Of a DNA stretch of 64,000 nucleotides, positions 34,136-45,330 are shown in pieces (the first letter of the stretch is position 1; each line of letters opens with the position of its first letter). The notes beneath the pieces are model-generated. The model had not been told where the DNA came from, ran no database searches, and saw nothing but the letters and a program-made list of their open reading frames with translations. The DNA lies in assembly GCA_037176705.1 (NCBI GenBank), contig CM073898.1, positions 25,218,488 to 25,282,487 of the forward strand. The letters are read 5' to 3'. The position numbers and the translations under genes are program-made. Source of the stretch: Molossus alvarezi. Lineage: Eukaryota > Chordata > Mammalia > Chiroptera > Molossidae.

Positions 34136-34473
34136 ATGCATCTGTAAGAGCTATACTATTTCATGGAAAGTAATTGAGGGTGGGAGGTATAAAGGGGTAC
34201 CACCTGTGCCAACCTGCACAAGGAGCAGCAACCACCCACCCTTCTGCCAAGTCTGATGTACTTAACACTAAAGAAGCCAGAAGACGAGTGTCCGAATCCC
34301 CCCCTCTCTAACAATGGAAAATTCTCATATACTTTTCAGTTCCAAAATTTGTGAATGCAGAGGCACATCAGTTGGCTTATGTCCTCAGGGTTGCACAAGG
34401 GCTGCTTCAGCATAATGATTGTTCTTAAATGTCTCTTTTTGCTAGAACAGAAACTTATCCAGGAATGCTGCCC
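34136..34473. other. No gene recognised
   Basis: Unassigned spacer. Confidence 0.45.
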
Positions 34474-34521
34474 TACACACACACATACACACACACACGC
34501 ACGCACGCACGCATGCACACA
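34474..34521. repeat. Compound (CA)n/(CGCA)n microsatellite
   Basis: CA dinucleotides with one TA interruption, then four CGCA units. The CpG-bearing second half is unusual because CpGs normally decay. Confidence 0.9.
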
Positions 34522-34899
34522 CCGTAGACCCAGATGCAAAAGCTGCTAGAAAAGATTTCCAGCCTCTGTAGTCAGAGTGGGCACTGCCAGCAGGAAGATG
34601 TAGGGGTCAGGGGTGCAAGGGGGCAGCAAAGAAAAGATAGCTGTGGAGTGACAGGGTTTGGATGCAGAAAATAGAGTTCATGCTCATGAAATGAAGCAGA
34701 GGTATTTGTTTCAGGGTGTTATATGGTCAACAAAATTGTTGTGGGAGATGAAGAAGTAAATTCTGGGTTGAGCATTCAGAAAAGAGTCCTAAGGTTACCG
34801 TGCAGAACTGAGCCATCAAGTGAGCTGGTGCCCTGGCCTGTGCTCAGAAAGTCAAAGATTCTAGAAGCACACTGCCACAGCCATGGTCAGGAAGCCACC
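34522..34899. other. No gene recognised
   Basis: Unassigned. The 69-codon frame at 34723-34932 has no exon boundaries. Confidence 0.4.
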
Positions 34900-35320
34900 A
34901 GTACTGCTGCTGGCTCCTCGACTGCATGGTGACTGCTGTGGTTTACAGCAGCTTAACAGAGAGTTCAATCTGCTCTTGACACCAGTAAGACCAGAGACCG
35001 GACACTGTAATCTCTGCTGCAGCTACTACAGCAAAACCAAACACCTCCCCAACTGAATTTGCTGGCAGAATCTTGGCCCCACCTCAACTTGGTGATCCAA
35101 GATTTGTAGGGGAGCATCCAATGGGCAGAATCAAATCAGAGCAGAAATTATAGCTGCAAAAGAATCTGAGAAATGTAGTTGTCAGCTCTCAATCCCCCAC
35201 AATACAGGAAGGCACACCAGAAGAAGGATGGAAGATACTGAGTTCCGATTCCCCTAAATCCACCTCAGCAAACAATTGTTTCTGCCACATTCTTCTTCTG
35301 GCTATAGCTTCTAACTTTAA
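34900..35320. repeat. Interspersed-repeat-like block, family unassigned
   Basis: GGGGAGCATCCAATGGGCAG, AAAAGAATCTGAGAAATGTA and GAAGGCACACCAGAAGAAGG read like an old LTR- or LINE-derived repeat; I could not fix the family. Confidence 0.35.
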
Positions 35321-36804
35321 TTGGGTCAGTCCATATGTTCAAGGGGAGAGAGGAGGAGGTCTATCCCTGATTTCTGGGTGCAGCACATGACAATCCTGGA
35401 AAAGAGGCTTGCTCTTTCAAGCTGAACATAAACCTGAAAAATCTGGAGCTGCTACATTTATCTTCCACCACAGGGAAAAGCCCATCTGAGAATGGAGCCA
35501 ACTGAGATGAGGTAAAGCCAAGAGACAGAGAGAAACTGGGATCTGATGATGTGTTTTAACTATTGGTTTCAGTAATTCCTGAAGCCATCTGAGTTTTTCA
35601 GGTACATGAGCCAATATCTTCTCCTTTTGTTTAAGTCCATTTTAATTGTGATTTATAAAACGACAACAAAATAGATATAAAAATGTTGTCCAAAACCTAC
35701 TTTGATTATTTCCTTTAGCGTGCAAGAGGCAGCCACTGGCGTATAAAGAGTTAACCACTCACACTGAAGTGAGAAAGTCCAGAGACAACGGAGAGATGGG
35801 AGCAGCTGGAGCAAGGGCTGCAGCTATCCATGCTTTTCTCCACTGTTACAAGAACCCCTCCTGTCTCTGAATCCCCAGTGAGCTGGGGATTTGTTCATTT
35901 TGCTTGAAAAGTTACAGGGGTTTTAACATTTTCGTTGGGGAATCTCACTTAAAAGTAATAATACTATGGGAATGCATTACTATATTTTCAAATATATTTT
36001 ATATATATTTAAATATTTACATAGAGGATAAACATATTCTTTTAATCAATCAAATTAATTAATAATGAGTACATATACATATTTGTCTTCCTGTCTAATA
36101 TCAAAGATGTTGCACCTGTTAAATGCTCAACATAGTCAAGCTGACTTTATTTAAACCATATCTGGATGAGGAGAGACAAGATGCCCAAGGAGTCTAAAGG
36201 TCCTCGGCCTTGAATGCACAACAGGGCTGGGAGACCCTCAGGGAGGCAGCGCGCAGAGACCCTGTGATGTGCCACCAGTTCCCCATTTGGGAACAGAAAG
36301 CTGATTCCCCCCGATGCTGAGATGGTTGTCAGCTGATAGGTCTCAGCTGTCAACCCTCTGGAATTATTTTGGTTGAAGATTACTGCCTCACCCAAGGTCA
36401 TTCCTTCTTCCAAGGGCAGCCCATATCCGATGACTGACCTGCTGCAAGAGGGAAAGGCCAGACCCCCTCAGCCCACCTGGGACAACCGAAGGGCCCCCTT
36501 TGCTGGCCGGCATATAGTCCAGCTTTCCCCTCTGGCCACCTGCTCCCTCCCCGCTCTCCTCTGCCTTCCACAGGTGCCGATCCTCATGGCATCTCTTCTC
36601 TCTGGTCTTCACCTCAGGGTCTGCTTCCCAGGAAACCCCCGCAGCTCTGCAGTATAGGACAGCAGTTTCTGGACTTTGGGATTTAACCAAGTACAACAGA
36701 ATAGGATTCCAAACCAATTTCCATATTGCTCAACAGCATCTATTCCTGCTGCCCCCATCACCCCCAACCCTCTACCCCATCTTCTGGTGGAAATAAAATG
36801 ATCC
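35321..36804. other. No gene recognised; AT-rich patch
   Basis: 35965-36080 is dominated by ATATTT/TTAATTAA strings. 36480-36650 may be a decayed sense L2 but is not secure. The 109-codon minus frame at 36388-36717 has no support. Confidence 0.4.
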
Positions 36805-36955
36805 TTCATGGTCCAGCTTCATGGCCCACCTTCTCCATGAAAATTCCTCTGACCCCCAAGCAGCTGTGGGCCCTCCCTGCTGAGCTCACAGCATGTCGTG
36901 TGTCCCCCTCTCAGGACACAACATCTGTTTGGATTTCAGAACATCTGCGTTTCTG
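36805..36955 (+). repeat. L2 LINE relic
   Basis: GCCCACCTTCTCCATGAAAA then TTCCTCTGACCCCCAAG corresponds to the sense L2 caccttctccaggaagcc block. Confidence 0.5.
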
Positions 36956-37090
36956 CCACTGAGTCTTTGAGTCAGTGAGGTGCCTTCTCTGAGCCAGTTT
37001 CCTCATCTATAAAATGGGCACACTGGTACTCCGGAGGATTAAAAAAGCAAACAGATATACGGCCCCAACACCAGCACCTGGCCCTCAGAA
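36956..37090 (+). repeat. MIR 3'-part
   Basis: GTTTCCTCATCTATAAAATG GGCAC then AGGATTAAAAAAGCAAACAG are sense MIR motifs. Confidence 0.75.
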
Positions 37091-37444
37091 AAAGCTCCAT
37101 GTGCCATCTCCTATCTCATTCCTCCTAAAGGGGTCACTCCCTTCAGAAACAATGGGGTGTTTGCTCTTTTTCTGCCCTTTCAGGGAGGAGGGAGGCAGCA
37201 GGAGCCCTTGTAGATGTCTGACCTCCCCCACACTGCCCTCTAGGGGGGCTGGCTATTAGCAAACAGAAGGAGTGTTATTATTTATGGTTGTGATGAGACA
37301 AAGAACTCAGGCAGGTATTTCTAAGTGGTCACACTGAAGTCAGTTTGCCCTAGAACATCTGAATCTCTGCCTATTTTTAGGATCAGAGTTCATTTTCTGG
37401 CTTGGTGTGAGCAGCCAGGATGGGGGAGGGAGTTAAAAGTGGAT
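37091..37444. other. No gene recognised
   Basis: Unassigned spacer before the L1 nest. Confidence 0.4.
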
Positions 37445-37711
37445 GGTATTTCACTCCTAGGTAGATGCCCAAAGGAATTAAAAGCAGGGACTTGAACAGA
37501 TACTTGTATGTCAATGTTCATAGCAACATCATTCACAATAGCCAAAAGGTGGAAACAGCCCAAATGTCCACAAATGATTGGATTACATGGTATATGCATA
37601 TAATGGAATATTGTGCAGCCTTAAAAAGGAATGAAGTTCTGATACATGCTACAATGTGGAAGAACCTTGAAAACATTATACTAAATGAAATAAGCCAGAC
37701 ACAAAAGGACA

Positions 37712-37915
37712 GCCCTGCCCACGTAGCTCAGTGGTTGAGCATCGACCCATGCACCAAGAGGTCACCAGTTCGATTTCTGGTCAGGGCACATGCCCAGGTT
37801 GTGGGCTCAATCCCCAGTGGGGGCATGCAGGAGGCAGCCAATCAAACGATGTTCTCTCTCATCGATGTTTCTATCTCTCTTTTCCTCTCTCTCAAATAAA
37901 GAAAAAAAAATTTTT
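37712..37915 (+). repeat. VES SINE, subtype A, nested in L1
   Basis: GCCCTGCCCACGTAGCTCAG head, CACCAGTTCGATTTCTGG B box, CTCATCGATGTTTCTATC body and a CTCAAATAAAG tail. Flanks AAAGGACA (37704-37711) and AAAGGATA (37918-37925) are a short likely TSD inside the old L1. Confidence 0.95.
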
Positions 37916-38094
37916 TTAAAGGATAAATGTTGTATGATTCCATTTATATGAAATATCAGAATAGGCAGAATCATAGAGATGGAAAGTAAATTAGAGGTTA
38001 TCAGGTGTCGGGGGAGAGTGACATGGGCAGTTATTGATGAATGTGTTCAGAGTTTATGTTTGGGATAATAAGAAAGTTCTATAAATAGAAGTGG

Positions 38095-38594
38095 ATTTTT
38101 AAAAATGTAGTACATTTACACAATGGAATATTGCTTGGCCTTAAAAAAGGAGGAAATCTTACCTTTTGCAAAAGTATGTATGGACCTGGAGAGGATTATG
38201 CTAAGTGAAATAAACCAGCCAGAGAATGACATATACCACACGATCTCACTAATATGTGGAATCTAATGAACAAAATAAACTAACAAACAAAATAGAAACA
38301 GACTCATAGACACAGAGAACAGACTGACGTCTGTCAGAGGGGAGGGGGTTGAGGGGCTGGGTGAGAAAGGTAAAGGGATTAAGAGAAAAAAACTCAGGCA
38401 CAGATGACTGCCAGAGGGAAAGGGGGTGGGGCAAGTAGAAGAGGGCAAAGGGGGGATAAATGGAAGGAGACTTGACTTGGGGTGGTGAACACACAATACA
38501 CTATATAGATGATGTATTATAGAATTGTATACCTGAAACCTATATAATTTTATTAACCAATGTCACTACAACAAATTCAATAAAATAAATAAAT
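38095..38594 (+). repeat. Younger L1 3' end, nested in old L1
   Basis: A 5'-truncated L1: CACAATGGAATATTGCTTGG, ATGGACCTGGAGAGGATTAT, CTCACTAATATGTGGAATC, then a G-rich 3'UTR, AATTGTATACCTGAAACC and an AATAAAATAAAT tail. Flanks AAATAGAAGTGG (38083-38094) and AAATAGAAATAGTGG (38595-38609) look like a TSD. Lower divergence than its host. Confidence 0.88.
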
Positions 38595-38780
38595 AAATAG
38601 AAATAGTGGTGATGCTCACACAACATTGTGAATATAATTCTTGCCACTGAATTTACACTAAAAATGATTAAAATGTCAAGTTGTATGTTGCATATTTTTA
38701 CTACAATTTTACAATTGATATTGTAATATACTGAAAACCATCGAATTGTACTTTAAATGCATGAATTGTATCTCAAAAAA

Positions 38781-39216
38781 ACTTTTAAAAAGTAAATGAT
38801 GTTTACTATAATTATTTATCCTGGAGAAAATTCAAAGAGCTGTATAAATTCTAAGGAAAAAAAAATCATACTTGGGCAACAGATGTGACATTTTCAGCTA
38901 TGGTCTCCCTCTGGACTTTCTTCTCCCTGGCTCCCAGAGAGTGGAGGGCCCCTGTCACTAGCAGTTTCTGAGGAAACTCCAGATTTTTGCAGACAGTGCT
39001 CTCCCAGGAGTTTGGTCACTTCATCTGGCCACTGAAGACCTCCCAACCCCAGGGTAGGGCAGTCCTTGAACAGACTCTATCGATGTTCATCTTTCTGGTG
39101 ACTTTGGAGCGGAGAGGATGGCTAATCCTTGGAAAAGCTGGCTTCCAGGGATGGGTGGCATTGTGGGTAGGGACCTTAAGAAGCTAGGAATTCTCTCCCC
39201 ATCAGGATTCAGAGCA
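38781..39216. other. No gene recognised
   Basis: Unassigned spacer between the L1 nest and the LTR. Confidence 0.4.
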
Positions 39217-39220
39217 CTCA

Positions 39221-39702
39221 TGTAACCGTGGAGAATTATAACCCACCCCACCATTCTTTTGACATTGTTTCTGTAAATACGGACTCTGACTAATATGTAG
39301 CTTGTAAATAAACAGCATGTTTGTATAAGCATCCAAGGAACTAATCATAAGATGCAAACTCTGACCTTCAGTCATAGAACCAGGATGATGAAGACCAGGA
39401 TGATGCACACCTGACCATCCCTTGACCAGTTAGTTTCAAGATCCTTATCAAAATGTACTGTGCTGGCCTGCATATAGAGAACTTTTAAACACCCACCCCT
39501 TGATTTCTCTGTTCTGCTTTCCCTCTCCCTCCTTAAAAAACCCTCTGCCTGCACTGAGATGTTGAGATGGGCTTTTTGACAATAGTTCCCCATCTCCTCA
39601 GTTGTTGGTACTTGAATAAACCTCTTTCCTTTTTTCAGCAGTATCTGCCTCACGAGTTTGGTTTTTGTGGCAGCAGGCAGCCAAACTTTGGTTCAGGTTA
39701 CA
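39221..39702 (+). mobile_element. Solo LTR of a class-I endogenous retrovirus
   Basis: 482 bases bounded by perfect inverted ends TGTAACC...GGTTACA and flanked on both sides by CTCA (39217-39220, 39703-39706), the 4-bp duplication typical of gammaretrovirus-like integration. A TTAAAAAA TATA-like box lies at 39533-39540 and AATAAA at 39615-39620; together they place R between about 39560 and 39640 in plus orientation. No internal retroviral sequence adjoins it, so the provirus was lost by LTR-LTR recombination (inference). Coding capacity: none. Confidence 0.88.
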
Positions 39703-39706
39703 CTCA

Positions 39707-40514
39707 GAGCAAACTCAATTTAATACGAGTAATTCATTAGGAAACCCTATTTGTATCACTCAGGAGTCAGGAACCCAGATGCCTATAAGGGGCAGTGGGA
39801 AATCCAGGAGAACAAAGCAAGCTTCATTCAATAGGGTTTTTTAGGTGAAATCTCTTAAATGTTTTTTCATTGTTGGCAATTATCTCAATTTTTAAATTTC
39901 CTAAATATGCCAAACCCAGGCACAATTTTATGCCATTAATTCAGGCTGTTAACTCTGGGTCTGGCTTGTCAAATAAATTTTACCACACTCCTTCAAGGTG
40001 AAAATGAGATGTTATACAAGATGGGTCGCTGACAAATTCCATGATATCACAGGGCATGGGCTGTGGAATATGCCATATTGAGGAAAGGGCAAATGAACCA
40101 AACAAGCTCTACAACATAAGTGAAGGCAGTAGTCCCTCGGATCTACACATCCTCCCAGAGAGATGAGCAGGGGCAGGGAGCCGCTGGGCCCTCACTGTGG
40201 ATCTGTGTGGCAATGCAGGCCCCACCCCAATCACCCTTTTTTCACACAGTACAAGTGTGAGAACAAACTTGACAGTGGTGCCAGGCAGTCTGGATTTTCC
40301 AGCTGTTGATAGAAGTTGTCTGAAAACGCCAACTGCCCATACCTTGGAGTCCACGGGACGTTAGAGACCCTCCTGTGGGTCCCAAGGACTAAGTTGAGAT
40401 GCAGTGCTTCCTGTAGGAAGAGGGTGAAAACCTGTGATCCAGTCCCAGCTGGCTCAATGTCCAAGCCACCTAGAATAAGCACCCACCGTCACTTCAGACC
40501 ATTCTGATCATTGC
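39707..40514. other. No gene recognised
   Basis: Unassigned; open frames near 40109-40507 on both strands without exon signals. Confidence 0.4.
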
Positions 40515-40622
40515 ACCACATGAGAAAACAGGCCCAGAGAATTTAAGACATGTGGGCAAGATCACATAACTGGTGATGGAGCCCAGGTTTTAAATCAGGG
40601 TTTTTCCACCACACCACATCTC
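40515..40622 (-). repeat. MIR SINE
   Basis: GAGAAAACAGGCCCAGAGAA, GGGCAAGATCACATAACTGG and GGAGCCCAGGTTTTAAATCA are antisense MIR motifs. Confidence 0.8.
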
Positions 40623-41016
40623 ACGAGCATCCTTGTTCTCCAACCTGTGGTCCTCCATGGACCTCACTCTTTCCTGGAGCAGTCCATGGGGTCAGCCCCC
40701 ACATAGGTGTCCCATGTTTATGGTAGGGTTGTGGGAGAGTTCCACTCTCTCAGGTTCTCCAGGAGACTGGAGCCTAGGGGAAGCCTTGAAGATATCAACA
40801 ACACAAGGTCACTTTTTGCTGCCTATCTTATGAGATTTAGATGGCAGGGTAACTTGTCTTTCTCTTTCCTTTTAAATTGGATTTTTTCAGTTTTTAGTGC
40901 CAGAGGCAAACCCTGAAAATAATATATACTAACTCAGCTAAATACAGATCCATTAACACCTCTTTTTCTCAGGACAGAAGAAATACTGGTTCAACACAGA
41001 TAATAATAAAGTCTTA

Positions 41017-41017
<1 letters not shown>
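40623..41017. other. No gene recognised
   Basis: Unassigned spacer. Confidence 0.4.

Positions 41018-41054
<37 letters not shown>
41018..41054. repeat. (TG)18 microsatellite
   Basis: Pure GT/TG run, followed closely by a second short run at 41063-41074. Confidence 0.95.
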
Positions 41055-41056
<2 letters not shown>

Positions 41057-41276
41057 GTACAGGTGTGTGTGTGTAGATCCAAATGTGAGGTCCTTACCTT
41101 TCATGGGAATCTGTGCAGTTTGGTTATAGCCAACCTAAAATGGGCCAAAGACTATCATCAACACTATAACTCTAACAGAAGGCAAATAGAACACAGAGCA
41201 ATTTATACCCTATACTTGCTGTCATTTTCAAGTCTCAGAGAATTTAATGTAGGGGAATCCCAAAAGTAGTTTAAGC

Positions 41277-41277
41277 A

Positions 41278-41315
<38 letters not shown>
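41277..41315. repeat. (CA)19 microsatellite
   Basis: Pure CA run, complementary to the TG run about 220 bases upstream. Confidence 0.95.
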
Positions 41316-41318
<3 letters not shown>

Positions 41319-42381
41319 CTGGTATTAAATCTGTCTTCTGCTGGCCCAGTTCAGGATGTTTCAAGATGTATCCATATTCTTCACTCTTGCTTCTCCCAGT
41401 CCTAGGCAGAGTTTTTTACTGCTCCACTGGGCCATAGTACTGGCCTTGATCCTGTTCAGAAATCTTGAGCCTTGCCCCTAAGGATTCATGTGTCCCCCTG
41501 ACCGGCCTTCATAATGGAGACATTCTTTGGGTTGGGGGTTTGCTGAAATAATTCTATCGTGTCTAAGTTGTTGAAGGGACAGCTTCCCCTGTCCCCTGGC
41601 TCTGTCTCCTCTCGCAGCTCCACAGTGTGAGCTCCTAACGTGCTCACATCCCTGAGTGAGGAAACAGGCTGTGAGGTGCGGGTGGCACGTGGGGATCCAG
41701 CCTGAGGAATTCTAGAGGACATTCACATGGCCACCAGCTACAGAAGTCACAGGGACATGTAGACGGATGGTCTGAGAGCACAGATGACTCAGGGGTCATT
41801 AGGCATGGACTCTGACCCATCCAAAAAGCACTGGCCAGAGACGGACCCAATGGGGATCCAATAGTGACCTTGTGGCCCTCGACCTTACTGCCTTAATAAT
41901 GGTGGATAACAGTCAAAATATTTATAAAGGCAATTATTTTTCTCCAGTGTGCTGGCTTGCTCAGTTTGCAGGTCCATATACAAGGCTTGACTGTCTGAGA
42001 TGACAGGGAGCTAAGATTCATTCTTTAATCATTCTTATTTTTAGTCATGGGAGTTGAATTACTATGCTATCATCCCCTTGGGATGAAATCCATTTGTTCT
42101 GAAGAATCTTAATGGGAAGTTAGGCCTTTTTTTCCCCCATAACCTCTAGTCTGGGGCATAGATATTCTAAAAAAAGAAGAAGAAGAAGGAGACTTTTAAA
42201 AATCCAGACTTGCTAACCTATTTATAATTGTGTTATTTTCCCCTCTTTTTGTCCTCTGGCCTCATCATTATTCCCCAAATCATTTAAGTCCCCCCACCTG
42301 AACACCTACCACATAGGGAATGCTATTTTGAAAAGTCATCTTTCCTTTAATAGATAACTGCACAGAACAGCGAGGAGGCAC
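41316..42381. other. No gene recognised
   Basis: Unassigned; a short (GAA)n run lies at 42176-42190. Confidence 0.4.
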
Positions 42382-42400
42382 GGGGGGGGGGGGGGGGGGG
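42382..42400. repeat. G19 homopolymer
   Basis: Nineteen consecutive G in GCACGGGGG context. True length is uncertain in any assembly. Confidence 0.9.
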
Positions 42401-44024
42401 CAGAGTATTTGCCCGTCATGGAATTTGGAGCCCAAGCCCGTGTTCGGGAACTCAGCGGTCAGCAAAGGTGCTGGTCCTTTCACGACTCTGGACTTGTCAG
42501 TCCTTGGTTGCACGTCAGAGTACACTCCTGATCTATCTGCAACTTTCATTTGATGATTTTGACCTTTCCAGAAGGGTGTGTTACTGTGGCAAGCTTCCCA
42601 TTGGTTCAATGAGCCTCATTTGCAGTCAGAAGAGTAATTATGTCTTTTCTGGCTTCCTACTTCACCCTAATTAGTGTGCAGCTCCTAACCGGAGCCAGCA
42701 AGAGCAGCCTGCAATGCTGCATCCCTTTCTACTGAATCTACCAAGCTTGTTTGACTCCACAGTAAATGTTAATTGCTAAAAGTAGCCTTGAAAGTGTTCA
42801 CAGGCTTGGCATCCCTCCTCCCCTTTCCTGCCCTCTCCCCCGCCCCCAGTCTTTCTTCTTCCTTGTCAATGTTTGTGATAATAACACCTTGATCTTTAAC
42901 CATCTTTTTATCTTCCCAGTTAGTGTCGCACCTTAGAACTCACCTGGGGAAGACTTTAGGGGTGGAATGGCAGGCGAGTGGGGGGCCCTGGCGGGCAGTG
43001 AGCCCTGGGGCTGGCCAGAGAGTACAGGTGGAAGACTGAGCATGTATCCAAGGAAGGGTAGCTTGCCTAGGCTCATACCTTGACCCCCTTCACATAAGAA
43101 AAAGAGGACAGAGCCCAGGTGAGCCTTCCCCAAAGTGGAATTGACCGAAGCCTGGCTCTTGGGATGGGCAACCTTAATGAAGGTCACCCCGAAGCTCGTG
43201 GCAGGTACGAGCCTAACCCTTGCTGTCTCCCATCCTACAGTCTCCCACTAGATCAGAGCTTCTCAAAAGCTTTTAGCCACAGAATCATCACCTGAAACAA
43301 AAATGTAGGCAGAATTCACTGTTTAAAGCAGTAGAAGCTGAGTCGCTGGGGCCAGGGAGTGTGGGGGTGAAGGGAACAGACTTCCTTCTCAGTCGCCCCT
43401 TTCTCCTCCCTCTGTCCTCACAACACTCCCAGCAACACCCCCAGCAAAGTGGCTTTGGAACCACTGTACCGCGAGACCATACAGCCTCCTTTAGGTAGAA
43501 GGACATTGTAATCTCAGCCTTCCCCACCCACCCTCCCTCTCCCCCACCGGGAGAGGACAGATGCTCCCGAGTCAACGAACTGAAATTCAAGTAGAAGAAA
43601 TTCCTAGGGGCTGTTTACTTGGTGTTCCATGCCTAGCAGATTCTCTGTGCCCTCGGGCTGAATCACCCCTTTGGGGGCATGGGGGTGGCAGGCAGTGCCA
43701 GGAAGGCTGGGCGGCACTGGGCAGCCGCGCTGCTGGCTCGAAGACACGTGGTGTCGGATACTTGCCCACCTGCTTGATCCTTCCCACATCTCTCCCTCTT
43801 GCAGACAGATTCCTGGCTCTGTTACATGGGGTTTCCTCATGCCTTCCCAGTCCTTCTATACCGGGTCTACCTTAACTCAGACAGCAGGGATTGGGGGCGG
43901 GGGAGAGATATGGAAATATTAATACCCAAGAAAGTCCTGATGCTTTTTTTTTTTTTAACTACTGGGCAGCACTTAGCAAGCTCAGCAGAGCAGATAGTGA
44001 CTCCGTCTTGACATCTGCGGGACA
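42401..44024. other. No gene recognised; possible conserved noncoding block
   Basis: 42420-42780 is repeat-free, with TAATTA cores at 42635-42640 and 42668-42673 and TTAATTG at 42769-42775. 43252-43340 begins like a MER5 end. 43805-44011 follows a pyrimidine tract and CAG but the frame runs into a poly-T region. Confidence 0.35.
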
Positions 44025-44170
44025 GTGGGAAGCGTGCTGGGCCTGGAGTCGGGGGCTGGGCTCTGCGTCCTGTTCTGCCACAGAGTTCCAGTGGCCCTGA
44101 GCAAAGGTCCGAGTCACTGAGCTTGGCTTTCAATAAAATACAAAGGTGGTTTCTAAGGTCTCTTCTAGCT
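44025..44170 (+). repeat. MIR SINE
   Basis: GTGCTGGGCCTGGAGTCGGG, GTTCTGCCACAGAGTTCC and TTTCTAAGGTCTCTTCTAGC in sense order. Confidence 0.65.
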
Positions 44171-44869
44171 CTACCTTTGTGTTTAACAGGCCACTGATGG
44201 TTCCCGCCTGGCAAACCCTCAGCCCCACTCTGAGGGGCCCAAGAAGCTCTTTTGGTGCCATTACTCTGGATCGTATCCTGCATGTTGAAGAAAACCAGCT
44301 TTGCAGTCCTGCTCAGAACCGCCTGGAACAGAGAAGACACCCAGGGCCAAAAGCAATCCGCACACTAGACCAAATGAAGCTAGCCTCCAGGGAGGTGGCA
44401 GGTGAGCGCGCTATCCAAAAGGGTCCTCCTTGCTGATGGTGACCAGAGCCTCAGGTCACTGGTGTCAGCAGGATGAATATGAAGTTCTCACAGAGATCAC
44501 ACTGGACAACCACAGGGACACTGAGGGCTCTTAACAAGGACCGGCCGTTGCCCACCTCATCAAGGCAGTCCCGTGGGCCAGCTCTGGGAGCATGGGGCAA
44601 AGGACACGTGTGCAACTGTTGAGATGGCTTTCCATGGCTCCTCACTTTCTCTTCTGGCCTTACAATCAACATCGATCACCTGAGGAGGGACAGGCCTGTC
44701 TTGTCCTTGCAACCCAAAAGCTCCTAGAGGAGATTGTTCCATTCTATTCTGCAAGCAGGTCATGATGGGTCAGGCCTGGGTCCTACATCACCTGATGCCC
44801 CAAATTCAGTGTTGAGCATGATTTCTCCGTCCTAATCCAACACATGGGATTAAATGCCTTGTGGGTCAA
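44171..44869. other. No gene recognised
   Basis: Unassigned; includes a minus-strand frame at 43867-44340 overlapping MIR and poly-T sequence. Confidence 0.4.
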
Positions 44870-45045
44870 TGAAGCAAACCCTTCTTCAGAATCAGAAGCC
44901 CTGAGTAGTTTATCACTGACTAGTGAGGTGACCTTGAGAAAGGTGCTTGGCCTCGGTCACAGGGTCCTCGACATCTCCTACCTCCTAGGGCTGTTGTACA
45001 AAGAAATCAAATGTGATCCCATATTTAGGTACTGCACAAATAGTC
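44870..45045 (+). repeat. MIR SINE
   Basis: GACTAGTGAGGTGACCTTGA, GAAAGGTGCTTGGCCTCGG, CTCCTACCTCCTAGGGCTGT and TTTAGGTACTGCAC follow sense MIR. Confidence 0.7.
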
Positions 45046-45091
45046 CTTAACGTCCACACGGACAGCGAAGGGCGTGAGAGGGCAGAATGTG

Positions 45092-45330
45092 GACATTAGG
45101 AGCACTGGCTCTGGAGTCAGACGAAATTGGGTTCCCGTCTTGGGCCTGGCACTTCCCCCAGGGGTGACCTCGAACAAATTACTTAGCCTCTCTGTTCTTC
45201 AGTTTTCCCATCTGTAAAACGGGGCTGATAATAACAGCTCCTGCTTCAGAGGGTTGTGAATTAGGTTAATGCATGTCAAGTGCTTAGAACAGTGCCTAGC
45301 ATGTAGCAACTGCTCAGTTAATGCCCATCA
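45092..45330 (+). repeat. MIR SINE, near full length
   Basis: The best-preserved MIR here: GAGCACTGGCTCTGGAGTCA, CAAATTACTTAGCCTCTCTG, CCATCTGTAAAACGGGGCTG, ATAATAACAGCTCCTGC, and AAGTGCTTAGAACAGTGCCT. Confidence 0.93.

Larger units (their letters stand above)
37445..38780 (+). repeat. Old L1 3' end (L1MB/MC-like), interrupted twice
   Basis: ORF2 end and 3'UTR in sense: ATGTTCATAGCAACATCATT, AATAGCCAAAAGGTGGAAAC, TGGAATATTGTGCAGCC, ACTAAATGAAATAAGCCAGA, then GTTCTATAAATAGAAGTGG. After an inserted younger L1 it resumes with AGTGGTGATGCTCACACAAC, CACTGAATTTACACTAAAAA and AAATGCATGAATTGTATCTC. It hosts a VES SINE and an L1 3' end; all reading frames are broken. Confidence 0.88.

Noticed and set aside
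42176..42190. (GAA)n run
   Set aside because: Only about four units; too short to be notable.
43803..44011. Possible exon after CTCCCTCTTGCAG
   Set aside because: The frame runs through a poly-T stretch (43945-43956) before its stop and the peptide is not convincing.
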